A stretch of DNA of 64,000 nucleotides from Flavobacterium aquidurense (GTDB lineage Bacteria; Bacteroidota; Bacteroidia; Flavobacteriales; Flavobacteriaceae), in contig NZ_JRLF01000010.1 in the NCBI RefSeq assembly GCF_001404985.1, positions 124,001 to 188,000 on the forward strand, given 5' to 3'. The first letter of the stretch is position 1; every line of letters starts with the position of its first letter. Positions 23,507 through 31,321 of this stretch are shown piece by piece. The notes under the pieces were generated by a model. The model had not been told where the DNA came from, ran no database searches, and saw only the letters and a program-made list of their open reading frames with translations. A program made the position numbers and the translations under genes.

Positions 23507-25060
23507 ATGAATAATAAAAATTTGATACTAATTTTTACATTATTATTTTTCTTGTCCTGCAAAATTCAGGCGCAAGGATTTGATAAGACCCCGAAAGATA
23601 GTTTAATACTGTACAATAAAATGCTTTCAGAAAAACAGATGCATGAGGATCTTAAAATACTTCTTGCCATAAACGAAAAAGCAAATTCCGGTTTATATCA
23701 ATACCGCTCTAAAAAACAAATAGACAGTATTTACAACACTACCATTAAAAGTATTAAAAAGCCAATGAGTGTTACTGAGTTTTATAAAATAATGCTCAAA
23801 TTGGCAGATTATGAAGGAAGTGCACATAATTATACCATTCCTGATCTCGATTTAATGAATTTTTTGAATCGCCAAAAATCTTTTTTTCCTTATCCTCTTA
23901 TGTATATTAACGGTCAAATTATTTTCGATGGTCAATCATCAGATATACCACCCGGTTCAAGGATCAGAAGAATAAATGGAGTAAATGACGCACAATTGAT
24001 GCAATCTTTTTATAAATATTATACAGCAGATGGTTATAACACTACACAAAAATTATCTGCCAGCGTAAATAAATCGTTTGGGATAAACTATCTGCTGGAA
24101 TATGGTCTTAATAATGAATTCATTATAGAATACAATTCACCAAAATCTGAATCTCTTGAAAAAAAGGTGCTTCCTGCAGTAACGCTGAAGCAAAGAGAAA
24201 CAAACCTTAAAAATAGATTTAGTGCTCCTGTTACTGATTTGATAGATTATAAAAAGCAAGCTCCGTACAGCTTTCGCATGCTCAATCCGGCTACAGGTTT
24301 ATTAAATATAAGATGGTTTGGTATGGCATCCGGATCAGACGATCCTAAATTTGAAACCTATGTTAAGTTTTTGGATAGCGTTTTTACAGGACTGGACAAA
24401 AACAAGGTTTCTAATCTAATCATTGATGTTAGAAATAATCCCGGCGGCAGCGACCCTACATTTGAACAGCCTGTAATGTACCTAACCGATAAATCATTTA
24501 AAGAAAACGAAAAAGCTACTATAATCTTTGACCCTAACTTGTTGCCTTTCGAGAACTATTTCTGGGGCGTTTCGACCTCACAACGAATGGATAGTATTTC
24601 TAAAAAAATGGGAAAAGAATATCTAAAAGATGTCTATCCGGTTTTTAAAAACAATATAAGCGTGCAAAACCCAAAATACAATCCGGTTTATCATCCTAAA
24701 TCACCCGCGTTTAAAGGCAATGTTTATCTTTTGATTAACGAAAATGTGGCATCAGCTGCTTCACATTTTGCTTCTCTGGTAAAAGCGTATGTTAAAAATG
24801 TTACTATAGTTGGCGTAGAAACCGTTGGGGGCTACTATCGTCACAACGGACACTCACCTCTGGTTTATGAACTTCCTAATTCGAAGATAAAAACACAATT
24901 TTCGATTGTAAATCTGGTACAGGATGCACCAAAAAAGGATAATCAGCCAGAAGGACATGGTATTATGCCGGACTATGAAGTATGGCCATCTCTGGATGAT
25001 TTTTTACAATATAAGGATACACAAATGGAGTTTATCCTTAAAATTATAAAAATGAAATAA
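23507..25060 (+). CDS. S41 family peptidase (tail-specific/CtpA-like), exported
   Basis: A 517-residue exported serine peptidase-like protein. The signal segment ILIFTLLFFLSCKIQAQ could be cleaved at AQ or lipidated at the cysteine in FLSC. The S41 core begins with strands leading to NLIIDVRNNPGGSDPTFEQ (about 303-321), followed by VYLLINENVASAASHFASLVK (about 405-425), where the serines sit at the catalytic position. GVETVGGYY matches the family's oxyanion-side motif. There is no clear PDZ domain; its place is taken by a poorly conserved N-terminal half. The usual downstream lysine/glutamine is not certain. The substrate is unknown. It is divergent from the M13 gene and may be co-regulated with it. 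Confidence 0.85.
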   Translation: MNNKNLILIFTLLFFLSCKIQAQGFDKTPKDSLILYNKMLSEKQMHEDLKILLAINEKANSGLYQYRSKKQIDSIYNTTIKSIKKPMSVTEFYKIMLKLADYEGSAHNYTIPDLDLMNFLNRQKSFFPYPLMYINGQIIFDGQSSDIPPGSRIRRINGVNDAQLMQSFYKYYTADGYNTTQKLSASVNKSFGINYLLEYGLNNEFIIEYNSPKSESLEKKVLPAVTLKQRETNLKNRFSAPVTDLIDYKKQAPYSFRMLNPATGLLNIRWFGMASGSDDPKFETYVKFLDSVFTGLDKNKVSNLIIDVRNNPGGSDPTFEQPVMYLTDKSFKENEKATIIFDPNLLPFENYFWGVSTSQRMDSISKKMGKEYLKDVYPVFKNNISVQNPKYNPVYHPKSPAFKGNVYLLINENVASAASHFASLVKAYVKNVTIVGVETVGGYYRHNGHSPLVYELPNSKIKTQFSIVNLVQDAPKKDNQPEGHGIMPDYEVWPSLDDFLQYKDTQMEFILKIIKMK

Positions 25061-25178
25061 TTTCTTTTTTAATACTTCGTAAATACATGAGATGAAATGA
25101 TTGCATGGCTTGAAAGATTAATCAATTCATATTAGGAAATTACTAATGAAAACAATTATCTAATTCAATATCAATCTA

Positions 25179-25700
25179 TTAAAAGAAACTTATTTTGTTC
25201 ATTTTTTCATCATTATGAATCGCTTCATAGGGAATATTAACTTTGTCAAAATATATAATTTTTATAAAATCCTTTTCTTTAATCTTTCTATAATCCTCTT
25301 GTTCCACATAAATTCTTTTCTTTTCGTTATTAAAAGTATTTATTAAAAATATCTTAAAATATTCTGAGTTAGAAGAAGTATCGTATGTATAGGTGAGGAC
25401 ATCCTTATTTTGAACTTTAAATTCAGCCTCTATACAGTCAATATTACAGGTATTGATTTTTATATTCAATGAAACAATGCTATATATTGAGTTTATAATA
25501 AGATAACCTATAATTAGTGAAATAAGTATTAATACAATTTTTACTAGCAAATAATCTATCCAATTTATGGACAAGCAGTAAAGAAAAATAAAAAGGAGAA
25601 GTGAAAAAACTGCAATAATAAAAAGTGAACTTTTTACTTTTTTATTAAATATTTTACTGATAAATTCTATTTCCTCTTTTGTTATTTTTCTTTTATACAT
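25179..25700 (-). CDS. Hypothetical membrane protein, 173 aa
   Basis: Not recognised. A 173-residue protein with two closely spaced membrane helices (about 25-46, SLFIIAVFSLLLFIFLYCLS, and 52-73, VKIVLILISLIIGYLIIN) followed by a soluble beta-rich C-terminal domain (about 80-173). It lies last in the long minus-strand run that starts with the T6SS island, after a 218-bp gap, so it may be independent. The charged C-terminus suggests it faces the cytoplasm. Confidence 0.6.
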   Translation of the reverse strand: MYKRKITKEEIEFISKIFNKKVKSSLFIIAVFSLLLFIFLYCLSINWIDYLLVKIVLILISLIIGYLIINSIYSIVSLNIKINTCNIDCIEAEFKVQNKDVLTYTYDTSSNSEYFKIFLINTFNNEKKRIYVEQEDYRKIKEKDFIKIIYFDKVNIPYEAIHNDEKMNKISFF

Positions 25701-25918
25701 TTCTAAATTTTAAAAGTTTCATCACAATTATTTTCTTAAATAGGTAAATTCCATTTTTTTACAGAAAAAAAGCGTGTATATTTCAATTCTTGATTATTAC
25801 AAACAGCTTGCTGTACATTCACTACATTTACCATTATCATTGCAAAATTCATAAGAATAATATGTTGACGAGTAATTAAAAAGAGCATTGAAATTAGAAA
25901 TGTATATTAACATTGCCA

Positions 25919-27166
25919 TTATTTTGATTGCAATGGTAACTTAATAGGCAGGGTATAGAGACACCTTACCTTTTTGCCCTTCTGTTCTCCAGGAACCCAT
26001 TTTTCAGATTTACGTAAAACCCGAACAGACTCTTGTCCTGTACTGTATCCAATATCTCTGAGAATCTTAATATCTGATAGTGAGCCGTCTTTTTCGACGA
26101 TGAAAGAAAGATAAACTGTTCCTTGCAGTCCTTCCACCTCTGGCGTTATAAAATTATCATGAAAAAATTTATACAAAGCATCAATACCATTTGGGTACGA
26201 GGGTTTTATTTCTATTGCTCCTGATTGGTATACTTTATTCTCTAAATCTTCATCAGCAGTAGGCTCGGTTTCATTATCCATTTCGGGATCCGCTTTTATC
26301 ATTGGAGTATATATCGCTTCCGTTCCATCTTCTCTATATTCTTTAGATTCCCCATTTTTCTTATATCGATAAATTTTTCCGTTTGGATAATATTCTGTTT
26401 CTATTATATAACTTTTACTGATATGGTTTGGCTTGTGAGTTTTTTTGCTCTTGGTAATTGTTCCGTCTGGATTCCAAATTTGATTTTCATCAAATTCCAC
26501 CTTTTTTATTGCAAGTTTCCCGTTTTCATAACCTAAAGTTTGAATTTCTTTTGTTTCCCAATTATAGTCGATTTGTTGTGTCAACACTCCCAAACTATCA
26601 TATTCTTTGCGATAATAGAAACAGGTTTCATCTGCTTTTAATGCTCCATCTTCATAATAAAAATATTTTTTCAAATCATCTTTATGGCGCCCATAAGTTT
26701 CTTCATAAATTTTCCCTTTTTCATCAAAGCGATAATTAGCATAAACTAGCAGAGATTTGGGTTCCCATTTTTTTAGCGTATTATTGTAAGTTTCAATATC
26801 CTTATTTTTTATATGTAAGCTATCCGTCGTTTTTCCTGCGGAATCAAAATAAACGTCACTTTGCCATATCCCTTCCTTCAAGATCGTTTTGATAAATAAA
26901 ATATTGGCATGATATTCTAAGAAAAGTCCATCAACATTCCCTTTTGAGCTAATGTAAAATTGGGTTGGATATTTTTCTTTTTCCATTATCGTTTCGTAAA
27001 AACCCATGGGTAGTTTTGACCCATCTTTGTTCGTAATAGAAATGGATTTTTTTGCAAAGAATCCATTCCTTTTATAAATAAGTTTTGAAGAATTTATCTT
27101 TTTATACTCTTGGGCATTACCAATTTGACTTATTATTGATAATAGAATGATGATGATTAATTTCAT
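25919..27166 (-). CDS. YwqK-type repeat protein with TonB C-terminal domain
   Basis: A 415-residue exported protein. The signal peptide is MKLIIIILLSIISQIGNAQ. The middle (about 100-270) contains repeated YFDEKGKIYEE, YYPNGKIYRYKKNG and YREDGTEAIY units of the YwqK/MORN-like kind, each a short beta-hairpin. The C-terminus (about 325-415) is a TonB_C-type domain: FITPEVEGLQGTVYLSFIVEKDGSLSDI, with ILRDIGYSTGQESVRVLRKS and WVPGEQKGKKV. There is no N-terminal membrane anchor as in a true TonB, so it is more likely a periplasmic protein using the fold than an energy transducer. It follows the lipoprotein array by 24 bp, so it could be co-transcribed with it. Confidence 0.82.
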   Translation of the reverse strand: MKLIIIILLSIISQIGNAQEYKKINSSKLIYKRNGFFAKKSISITNKDGSKLPMGFYETIMEKEKYPTQFYISSKGNVDGLFLEYHANILFIKTILKEGIWQSDVYFDSAGKTTDSLHIKNKDIETYNNTLKKWEPKSLLVYANYRFDEKGKIYEETYGRHKDDLKKYFYYEDGALKADETCFYYRKEYDSLGVLTQQIDYNWETKEIQTLGYENGKLAIKKVEFDENQIWNPDGTITKSKKTHKPNHISKSYIIETEYYPNGKIYRYKKNGESKEYREDGTEAIYTPMIKADPEMDNETEPTADEDLENKVYQSGAIEIKPSYPNGIDALYKFFHDNFITPEVEGLQGTVYLSFIVEKDGSLSDIKILRDIGYSTGQESVRVLRKSEKWVPGEQKGKKVRCLYTLPIKLPLQSK

Positions 27167-27190
27167 TTGATTTTTAACTTGTATAATTTT

Positions 27191-27502
27191 TTAATTAGTT
27201 AGCTTGCCGCTTTTAAGGATAAATTGGGGTATATCTATATTTTGTTCTCCTGCGGTTCTTCCCGGTGTAAATGAAAAGTTAACCAATAAATCATTTATAT
27301 ATAATTCGTACGTACATAAATTAGCATCGAATGCTAATTGATAAGTAGGATTGTAATCATACCTTTTTACTTCTTTGTAAATATTTTTTACTTTGTCTCT
27401 GTATTCACTACTCATATTTTCTTGTTTTTTTGTGGTTTGGGCACAACTGTTTTGTAACGACAACACACTAAAAAACAAGAAAAATTTATAAGTTAATTTC
27501 AT
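27191..27502 (-). pseudogene. Lipoprotein array member 5: truncated chimeric copy
   Basis: A 103-residue truncated member of the tandem lipoprotein family. Its first 20 residues (MKLTYKFFLFFSVLSLQNSC) match the signal peptide of the neighbouring copy at 27505-28455, while the rest (QTTKKQENMSSEYRDKVKN through IPQFILKSGK) matches the first copy at 30366-31316 almost perfectly. The frame then ends (KLTN stop) about one third of the way through the family's 316 residues. This hybrid structure shows recombination between array members. The product would be a secreted half-domain at best. Confidence 0.85.
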
Positions 27503-27504
27503 AT

Positions 27505-28455
27505 TTATCTAATAATTTCGAGTTTTGCTCCTGGGCTAGGGCGATAAAAAAACAATCCATAAAATCTTAATTTTTCACCTGTGGTTCCATAAACAACAGG
27601 AAAATTTCTTAGTTTACCTTCATTCTTCAATAAACAGACAATTTTCCCATTACCTAATATTTTCATAGAGTAATTATCTATTGGTTTCATTTCAATTATA
27701 GCATTGCATTTTTCTTCTAATTCTTTCCAACCATTGTTGTAATTACCTCTCCTTTCTGAATCAAAAAAAAAGGCTTGCGCTATTTCTTTTTCTCTATTAT
27801 ATATCATTGTTGCTATTGAAGTAACATCTCTATTACTAAATGAATCTCTAAATTCATTGTATTTTTCTAACACTTCTTTTTCTAGTTTTATAGGCTCTTC
27901 TTTACTTAAATCTACTCCTTTGCTCCAGCCTTCTAATTCGTAAGGAACTTTTGCTGTAAACTTCTCCTCTTTTTCTATGGATTGAATATCATCCTCTATT
28001 TTAAGTGATGTTGTACGATAATCTTCGATAAAATCTTTAAATTGTGTTTTGTAGTATTCTCCATGTACAATTCGCAAACTAAATTCAGCATCATAATCTA
28101 CAAATTCCTCTAAGATTCCATTTTTTATAGCCTTTGGATAAACAATATAACGTACAGATTGAATTCCACTCTTAAGAATATATTGAGGAATATCAATATT
28201 TTGTTCACCAGCTGTTCTTCCTGTTGTAAAAGAAAAATCAACCAACATATCATTAATGTAAATTTCGTAAGTACAAAGATTAGTATTTACTTTAAGTTGA
28301 TAAGTTGGGTTATAATCGTATTTTTTTACTTCTTTGGATATACTGTTATATTGTTCTTTGGTTATCATGGTTTTCTTTTCTTTGCTATTTTGTGCGCAAC
28401 TGTTTTGCAACAACAACACACTAAAAAATAAGAAAAATTTATAAATCGATTTCAT
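27505..28455 (-). CDS. Lipoprotein array member 4 (putative immunity lipoprotein)
   Basis: A 316-residue lipoprotein: signal peptide MKSIYKFFLFFSVLLLQNSC with lipidated cysteine at about 20, an N-terminal beta-sandwich (YDYNPTYQLKVNTNLCTYEIYIND, GRTAGEQNIDIPQYILKSG, SLRIVHGEYYKTQF), a conserved middle ELEGWSKGVDLSKEEP and the family's C-terminal YRPSPGAKLEIIR. It is the most diverged full-length member, especially in residues 130-270, which would fit specificity for a different partner. The start is 2 bp after the previous copy's stop, so translation is coupled. The role as immunity factor rests on its position behind a T6SS effector gene. Confidence 0.75.
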   Translation of the reverse strand: MKSIYKFFLFFSVLLLQNSCAQNSKEKKTMITKEQYNSISKEVKKYDYNPTYQLKVNTNLCTYEIYINDMLVDFSFTTGRTAGEQNIDIPQYILKSGIQSVRYIVYPKAIKNGILEEFVDYDAEFSLRIVHGEYYKTQFKDFIEDYRTTSLKIEDDIQSIEKEEKFTAKVPYELEGWSKGVDLSKEEPIKLEKEVLEKYNEFRDSFSNRDVTSIATMIYNREKEIAQAFFFDSERRGNYNNGWKELEEKCNAIIEMKPIDNYSMKILGNGKIVCLLKNEGKLRNFPVVYGTTGEKLRFYGLFFYRPSPGAKLEIIR

Positions 28456-28457
28456 AT

Positions 28458-29409
28458 TTATCTAATAATTTCGAGTTTTGCTCCAAGACTAGGGCGATAA
28501 AAATATTGAGGATAAAAAGCATATGAGTCCCCAATGTCTGTGCGTATTATACCCTCATTAAAGAATACACCTTTATCAACTAATATTGTGACCAATTTCC
28601 CGTTAGCCATTAGTTTCATTTTGCCTTCTAAAAGTTCTGTTTTTTTTGACTCATTTAATGATTCTTGTAGTTCAACCAATAACTCTTCTGAGTTTTTTTT
28701 GGTATTGAAATAATAAGATTGGTCTACTTCCTGCATTCTCTTATATTGTTCTCTTACTAGTCCTTCAATATCTTTATTTTGATACAAACTCGCAATTTCT
28801 TTCATCCTGCCTAACACTTCTTCTTCTAGTTTTTTAGGGTCTTCTTTGCTTAAATCCATTCCCTTGCTCCACCCTTCAAGCTCGTAAGGCACCATGGCTT
28901 CAAACTCACCTTTTAATTCTATATAAGGTACATCGACAGTTACTTTAGGGAGTTTCATACGAAAAACTTCTTTAAAATCGGCAAATTTCATTTTGTAATA
29001 TTCTTCCATGAACAATTCTTATACTAAAATCAGCATTTTTGTCAACCAAGCTTTCTAAAATCCCCTTTTTTATTGCTTTGGGATATATTTTAAAGCGAAC
29101 AATTTGCTTCCCGCTTTTAAGTATATATTGAGCAATATCTATATTTTGTTCTCCTGCTGTTCTTCCCGGTGTAAATGAAAAATCTACCAAAATGTCATTT
29201 ATATATGCTTCATAACTGCATAAATTTGTGTTTACTTTCAGCTGGTAAACCGGATTGTAATCGTATGTTTTTACTTCTTTATAAATGTTTTTTATTTTGT
29301 CTCTGTATTCGGTATTCCTGTTTTCTTGCTTTTTTGTGGCTTGTGCACAACTAGTTAGGGTAAGTAGACCCAAAAACACTAAGAGTAAAGATTTAATTTT
29401 TGCTAACAT
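28458..29409 (-). pseudogene. Lipoprotein array member 3, disrupted by a 1-bp frameshift
   Basis: A full-length copy of the family split into two overlapping frames (29409-28972 and 29015-28458). Compared with the intact copies, one extra T lies in the sequence TTCTTCC at 29001-29007 (others read TTCTCC). That turns the shared RIVHGEYYKMKF into RIVHGRILQNEICRF and a stop. Apart from this base both halves are well conserved (lipobox SCAQ at the start, YRPSLGAKLEIIR at the end). It is either a recent pseudogene, a phase-type switch or an assembly error. The N-terminal half alone would be a secreted lipidated beta-domain. Confidence 0.85.
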
Positions 29410-29413
29410 TATT

Positions 29414-30361
29414 TTATCGTATTACTTCTAATCGTGCACCTGGTGCAGGGCGGTAAAAATATTGAGGATAAAAGTCATAAGCTTTATATACTTTTGTACG
29501 GATTACAGATTTATTACGGAAAACACCATTTTCTATTAGAACAGTTACAATTTTACCCTCACCCATTATTTTCATTCTTCCTTCTAATAGTTCTGTTTTT
29601 GTAGATTCATCTAAAGCTTCGTGTATTTCCTCTTCCCACTTAGAATCTTCTTTTTTGCTGTAATACATTGATTTATAATATTCTGTCAAGTATTTAAAAT
29701 GTTCTTTGGCAAGTCCTTCTATGTTTTTGGTTTCATAAAGACTCATAATTTCTCTTAGCCTACCTAACACTTCTTCTTCTAGTTTTTTAGGGTCTTCTTT
29801 ACTTAAATCTACTCCATTGCTCCAACCTGCTAGTTCGTAAGGCACTAAGGCTTCGAACTCCCCTTTTAGCTCAATATAAGGTACATCGACAGTTACTTTA
29901 GGTAGTTTCATACGGAAAACTTCTTTAAAATCTTCAAATTTCATTTTGTAATATTCTCCATGGACTATTCTTAAGGTTAATTGAGCATCTTTTGAAACGA
30001 AATTTTCGAAATTTTTGTTCTTGTCTAATAATGGATAAATTTTTATGCGAATACTTTGTTTACCACTTTTTAGAATATATTGCGGTATATCTATATTTTG
30101 TTCTCCTGTAGATTTTCCACCTGATCCTAGATAAAAAACTAAAACATCATTGACATACAATTCCATTGGGCAATTGAATTTATCATATTTAAATTGATAA
30201 GTAGGATTATAATTATAAGTTTTTACTTCTTTATAGATATTTTTTATTTTATCTCTGTATTCGGCACTCATGTTTTCTTGTTTTTTTGTAGTTTGGGCAC
30301 AACTTGTTAGGGTAAGTAACCCCCAAAAAACTAAGACTAAAAATTTATTTTGCGCTAACAT
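29414..30361 (-). CDS. Lipoprotein array member 2 (putative immunity lipoprotein)
   Basis: A 315-residue lipoprotein with signal peptide ending LLTLTSCAQ (lipobox LTSC). It shares the array's N-terminal beta-sandwich, but here a key stretch differs: FKYDKFNCPMELYVNDVLVFYLGSGGKSTGEQ replaces the NLCTYELYINDVLVNFSFTPGRTAGEQ of the others. The C-terminal helical region (LEEEVLGRLREIMSLYETKNIEGLAKEHF) and the closing YRPAPGARLEVIR are conserved. A local change in one exposed loop within otherwise similar copies suggests diversification against varying effectors. The gap to the upstream copy is 4 bp. Confidence 0.75.
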   Translation of the reverse strand: MLAQNKFLVLVFWGLLTLTSCAQTTKKQENMSAEYRDKIKNIYKEVKTYNYNPTYQFKYDKFNCPMELYVNDVLVFYLGSGGKSTGEQNIDIPQYILKSGKQSIRIKIYPLLDKNKNFENFVSKDAQLTLRIVHGEYYKMKFEDFKEVFRMKLPKVTVDVPYIELKGEFEALVPYELAGWSNGVDLSKEDPKKLEEEVLGRLREIMSLYETKNIEGLAKEHFKYLTEYYKSMYYSKKEDSKWEEEIHEALDESTKTELLEGRMKIMGEGKIVTVLIENGVFRNKSVIRTKVYKAYDFYPQYFYRPAPGARLEVIR

Positions 30362-30365
30362 TATT

Positions 30366-31316
30366 TTATCTTATAACTTCTAATCTTGCACCAGGTGCAG
30401 GACGGTAGAAATATTGATCAAAATAATCAGAATATCCTCCTTCAATTCTATTTCTTATAATAGATTCATTCAATAAAGAGCCTTTATCCACTAAAATTGT
30501 AACAATTTTACCCTCTCCCATTATTTTCATTTTACCTTCTAATAGTTCTGTTTTTAAAGATTCATCTAAAGATTCTTGCATTAATTTTTCCCATTCCGCA
30601 GAATTTTCTTTGGTATTGTGATACATTGATTGGTCTACTTCTTTCACTCTTTTGTAATGTTCTTTGGCAAGACCTTCTATATCTTTATTTTCATACAACC
30701 TAGCAATTTCTTTCATCCTGCCTAACACTTCTTCTTCTAGTTTTTTAGGGTCATCTTTGCTTAAATCCATTCCCTTGCTCCACCCTTCAAGCTCATAAGG
30801 CACTATGGCTTCAAACTCTCCTTTTAGTTCTACATAAGGTACATCGACAGTTACTTTAGGGAGTTTCATACGGAAAACTTCTTTAAAATCTTCAAATTTC
30901 ATTTTGTAATATTCTCCATGTACAATTCTTATACTAAAATCAGCATTTTTGTCAACCAAGTTTTCTAAAACCCCCTTTTTTACAGCTTTGGGATATATTT
31001 TAAAGCGAACGGTTTGCTTCCCACTTTTAAGGATAAATTGGGGTATATCTATATTTTGTTCTCCTGCGGTTCTTCCCGGTGTAAAGGAAAAGTTAACCAA
31101 TACATCATTTATATATAATTCGTACGTACATAAATTAGCATCGAATGCTAATTGATAAGTAGGATTGTAATCATACTTTTTTACTTCTTTGTAAATATTT
31201 TTTACTTTGTCTCTGTATTCACTACTCATATTTTCTTGTTTTTTTGTGGTTTGGGCACAACTAGTTAAGGTAAGTAAAAGGCTAGTAAGTCCTAATAATA
31301 TTATTTTTTTGCTCAT
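30366..31316 (-). CDS. Lipoprotein array member 1 (putative immunity lipoprotein)
   Basis: A 316-residue lipoprotein, the first of the tandem family, starting 5 bp after the 968-residue effector candidate. Signal peptide MSKKIILLGLTSLLLTLTSC, then a beta-sandwich domain (about 50-150) and an alpha-rich domain (about 150-290) with conserved WSKGMDLSKDDPKKLEEEVLGRMKEIA, ending YRPAPGARLEVIR. A lipoprotein retained at a membrane outside the cytoplasm is the expected form of immunity against a T6SS effector acting in the periplasm or on the envelope. No named family was recognised, so function is inferred from gene order. Confidence 0.75.
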   Translation of the reverse strand: MSKKIILLGLTSLLLTLTSCAQTTKKQENMSSEYRDKVKNIYKEVKKYDYNPTYQLAFDANLCTYELYINDVLVNFSFTPGRTAGEQNIDIPQFILKSGKQTVRFKIYPKAVKKGVLENLVDKNADFSIRIVHGEYYKMKFEDFKEVFRMKLPKVTVDVPYVELKGEFEAIVPYELEGWSKGMDLSKDDPKKLEEEVLGRMKEIARLYENKDIEGLAKEHYKRVKEVDQSMYHNTKENSAEWEKLMQESLDESLKTELLEGKMKIMGEGKIVTILVDKGSLLNESIIRNRIEGGYSDYFDQYFYRPAPGARLEVIR

Positions 31317-31321
31317 TGTAT

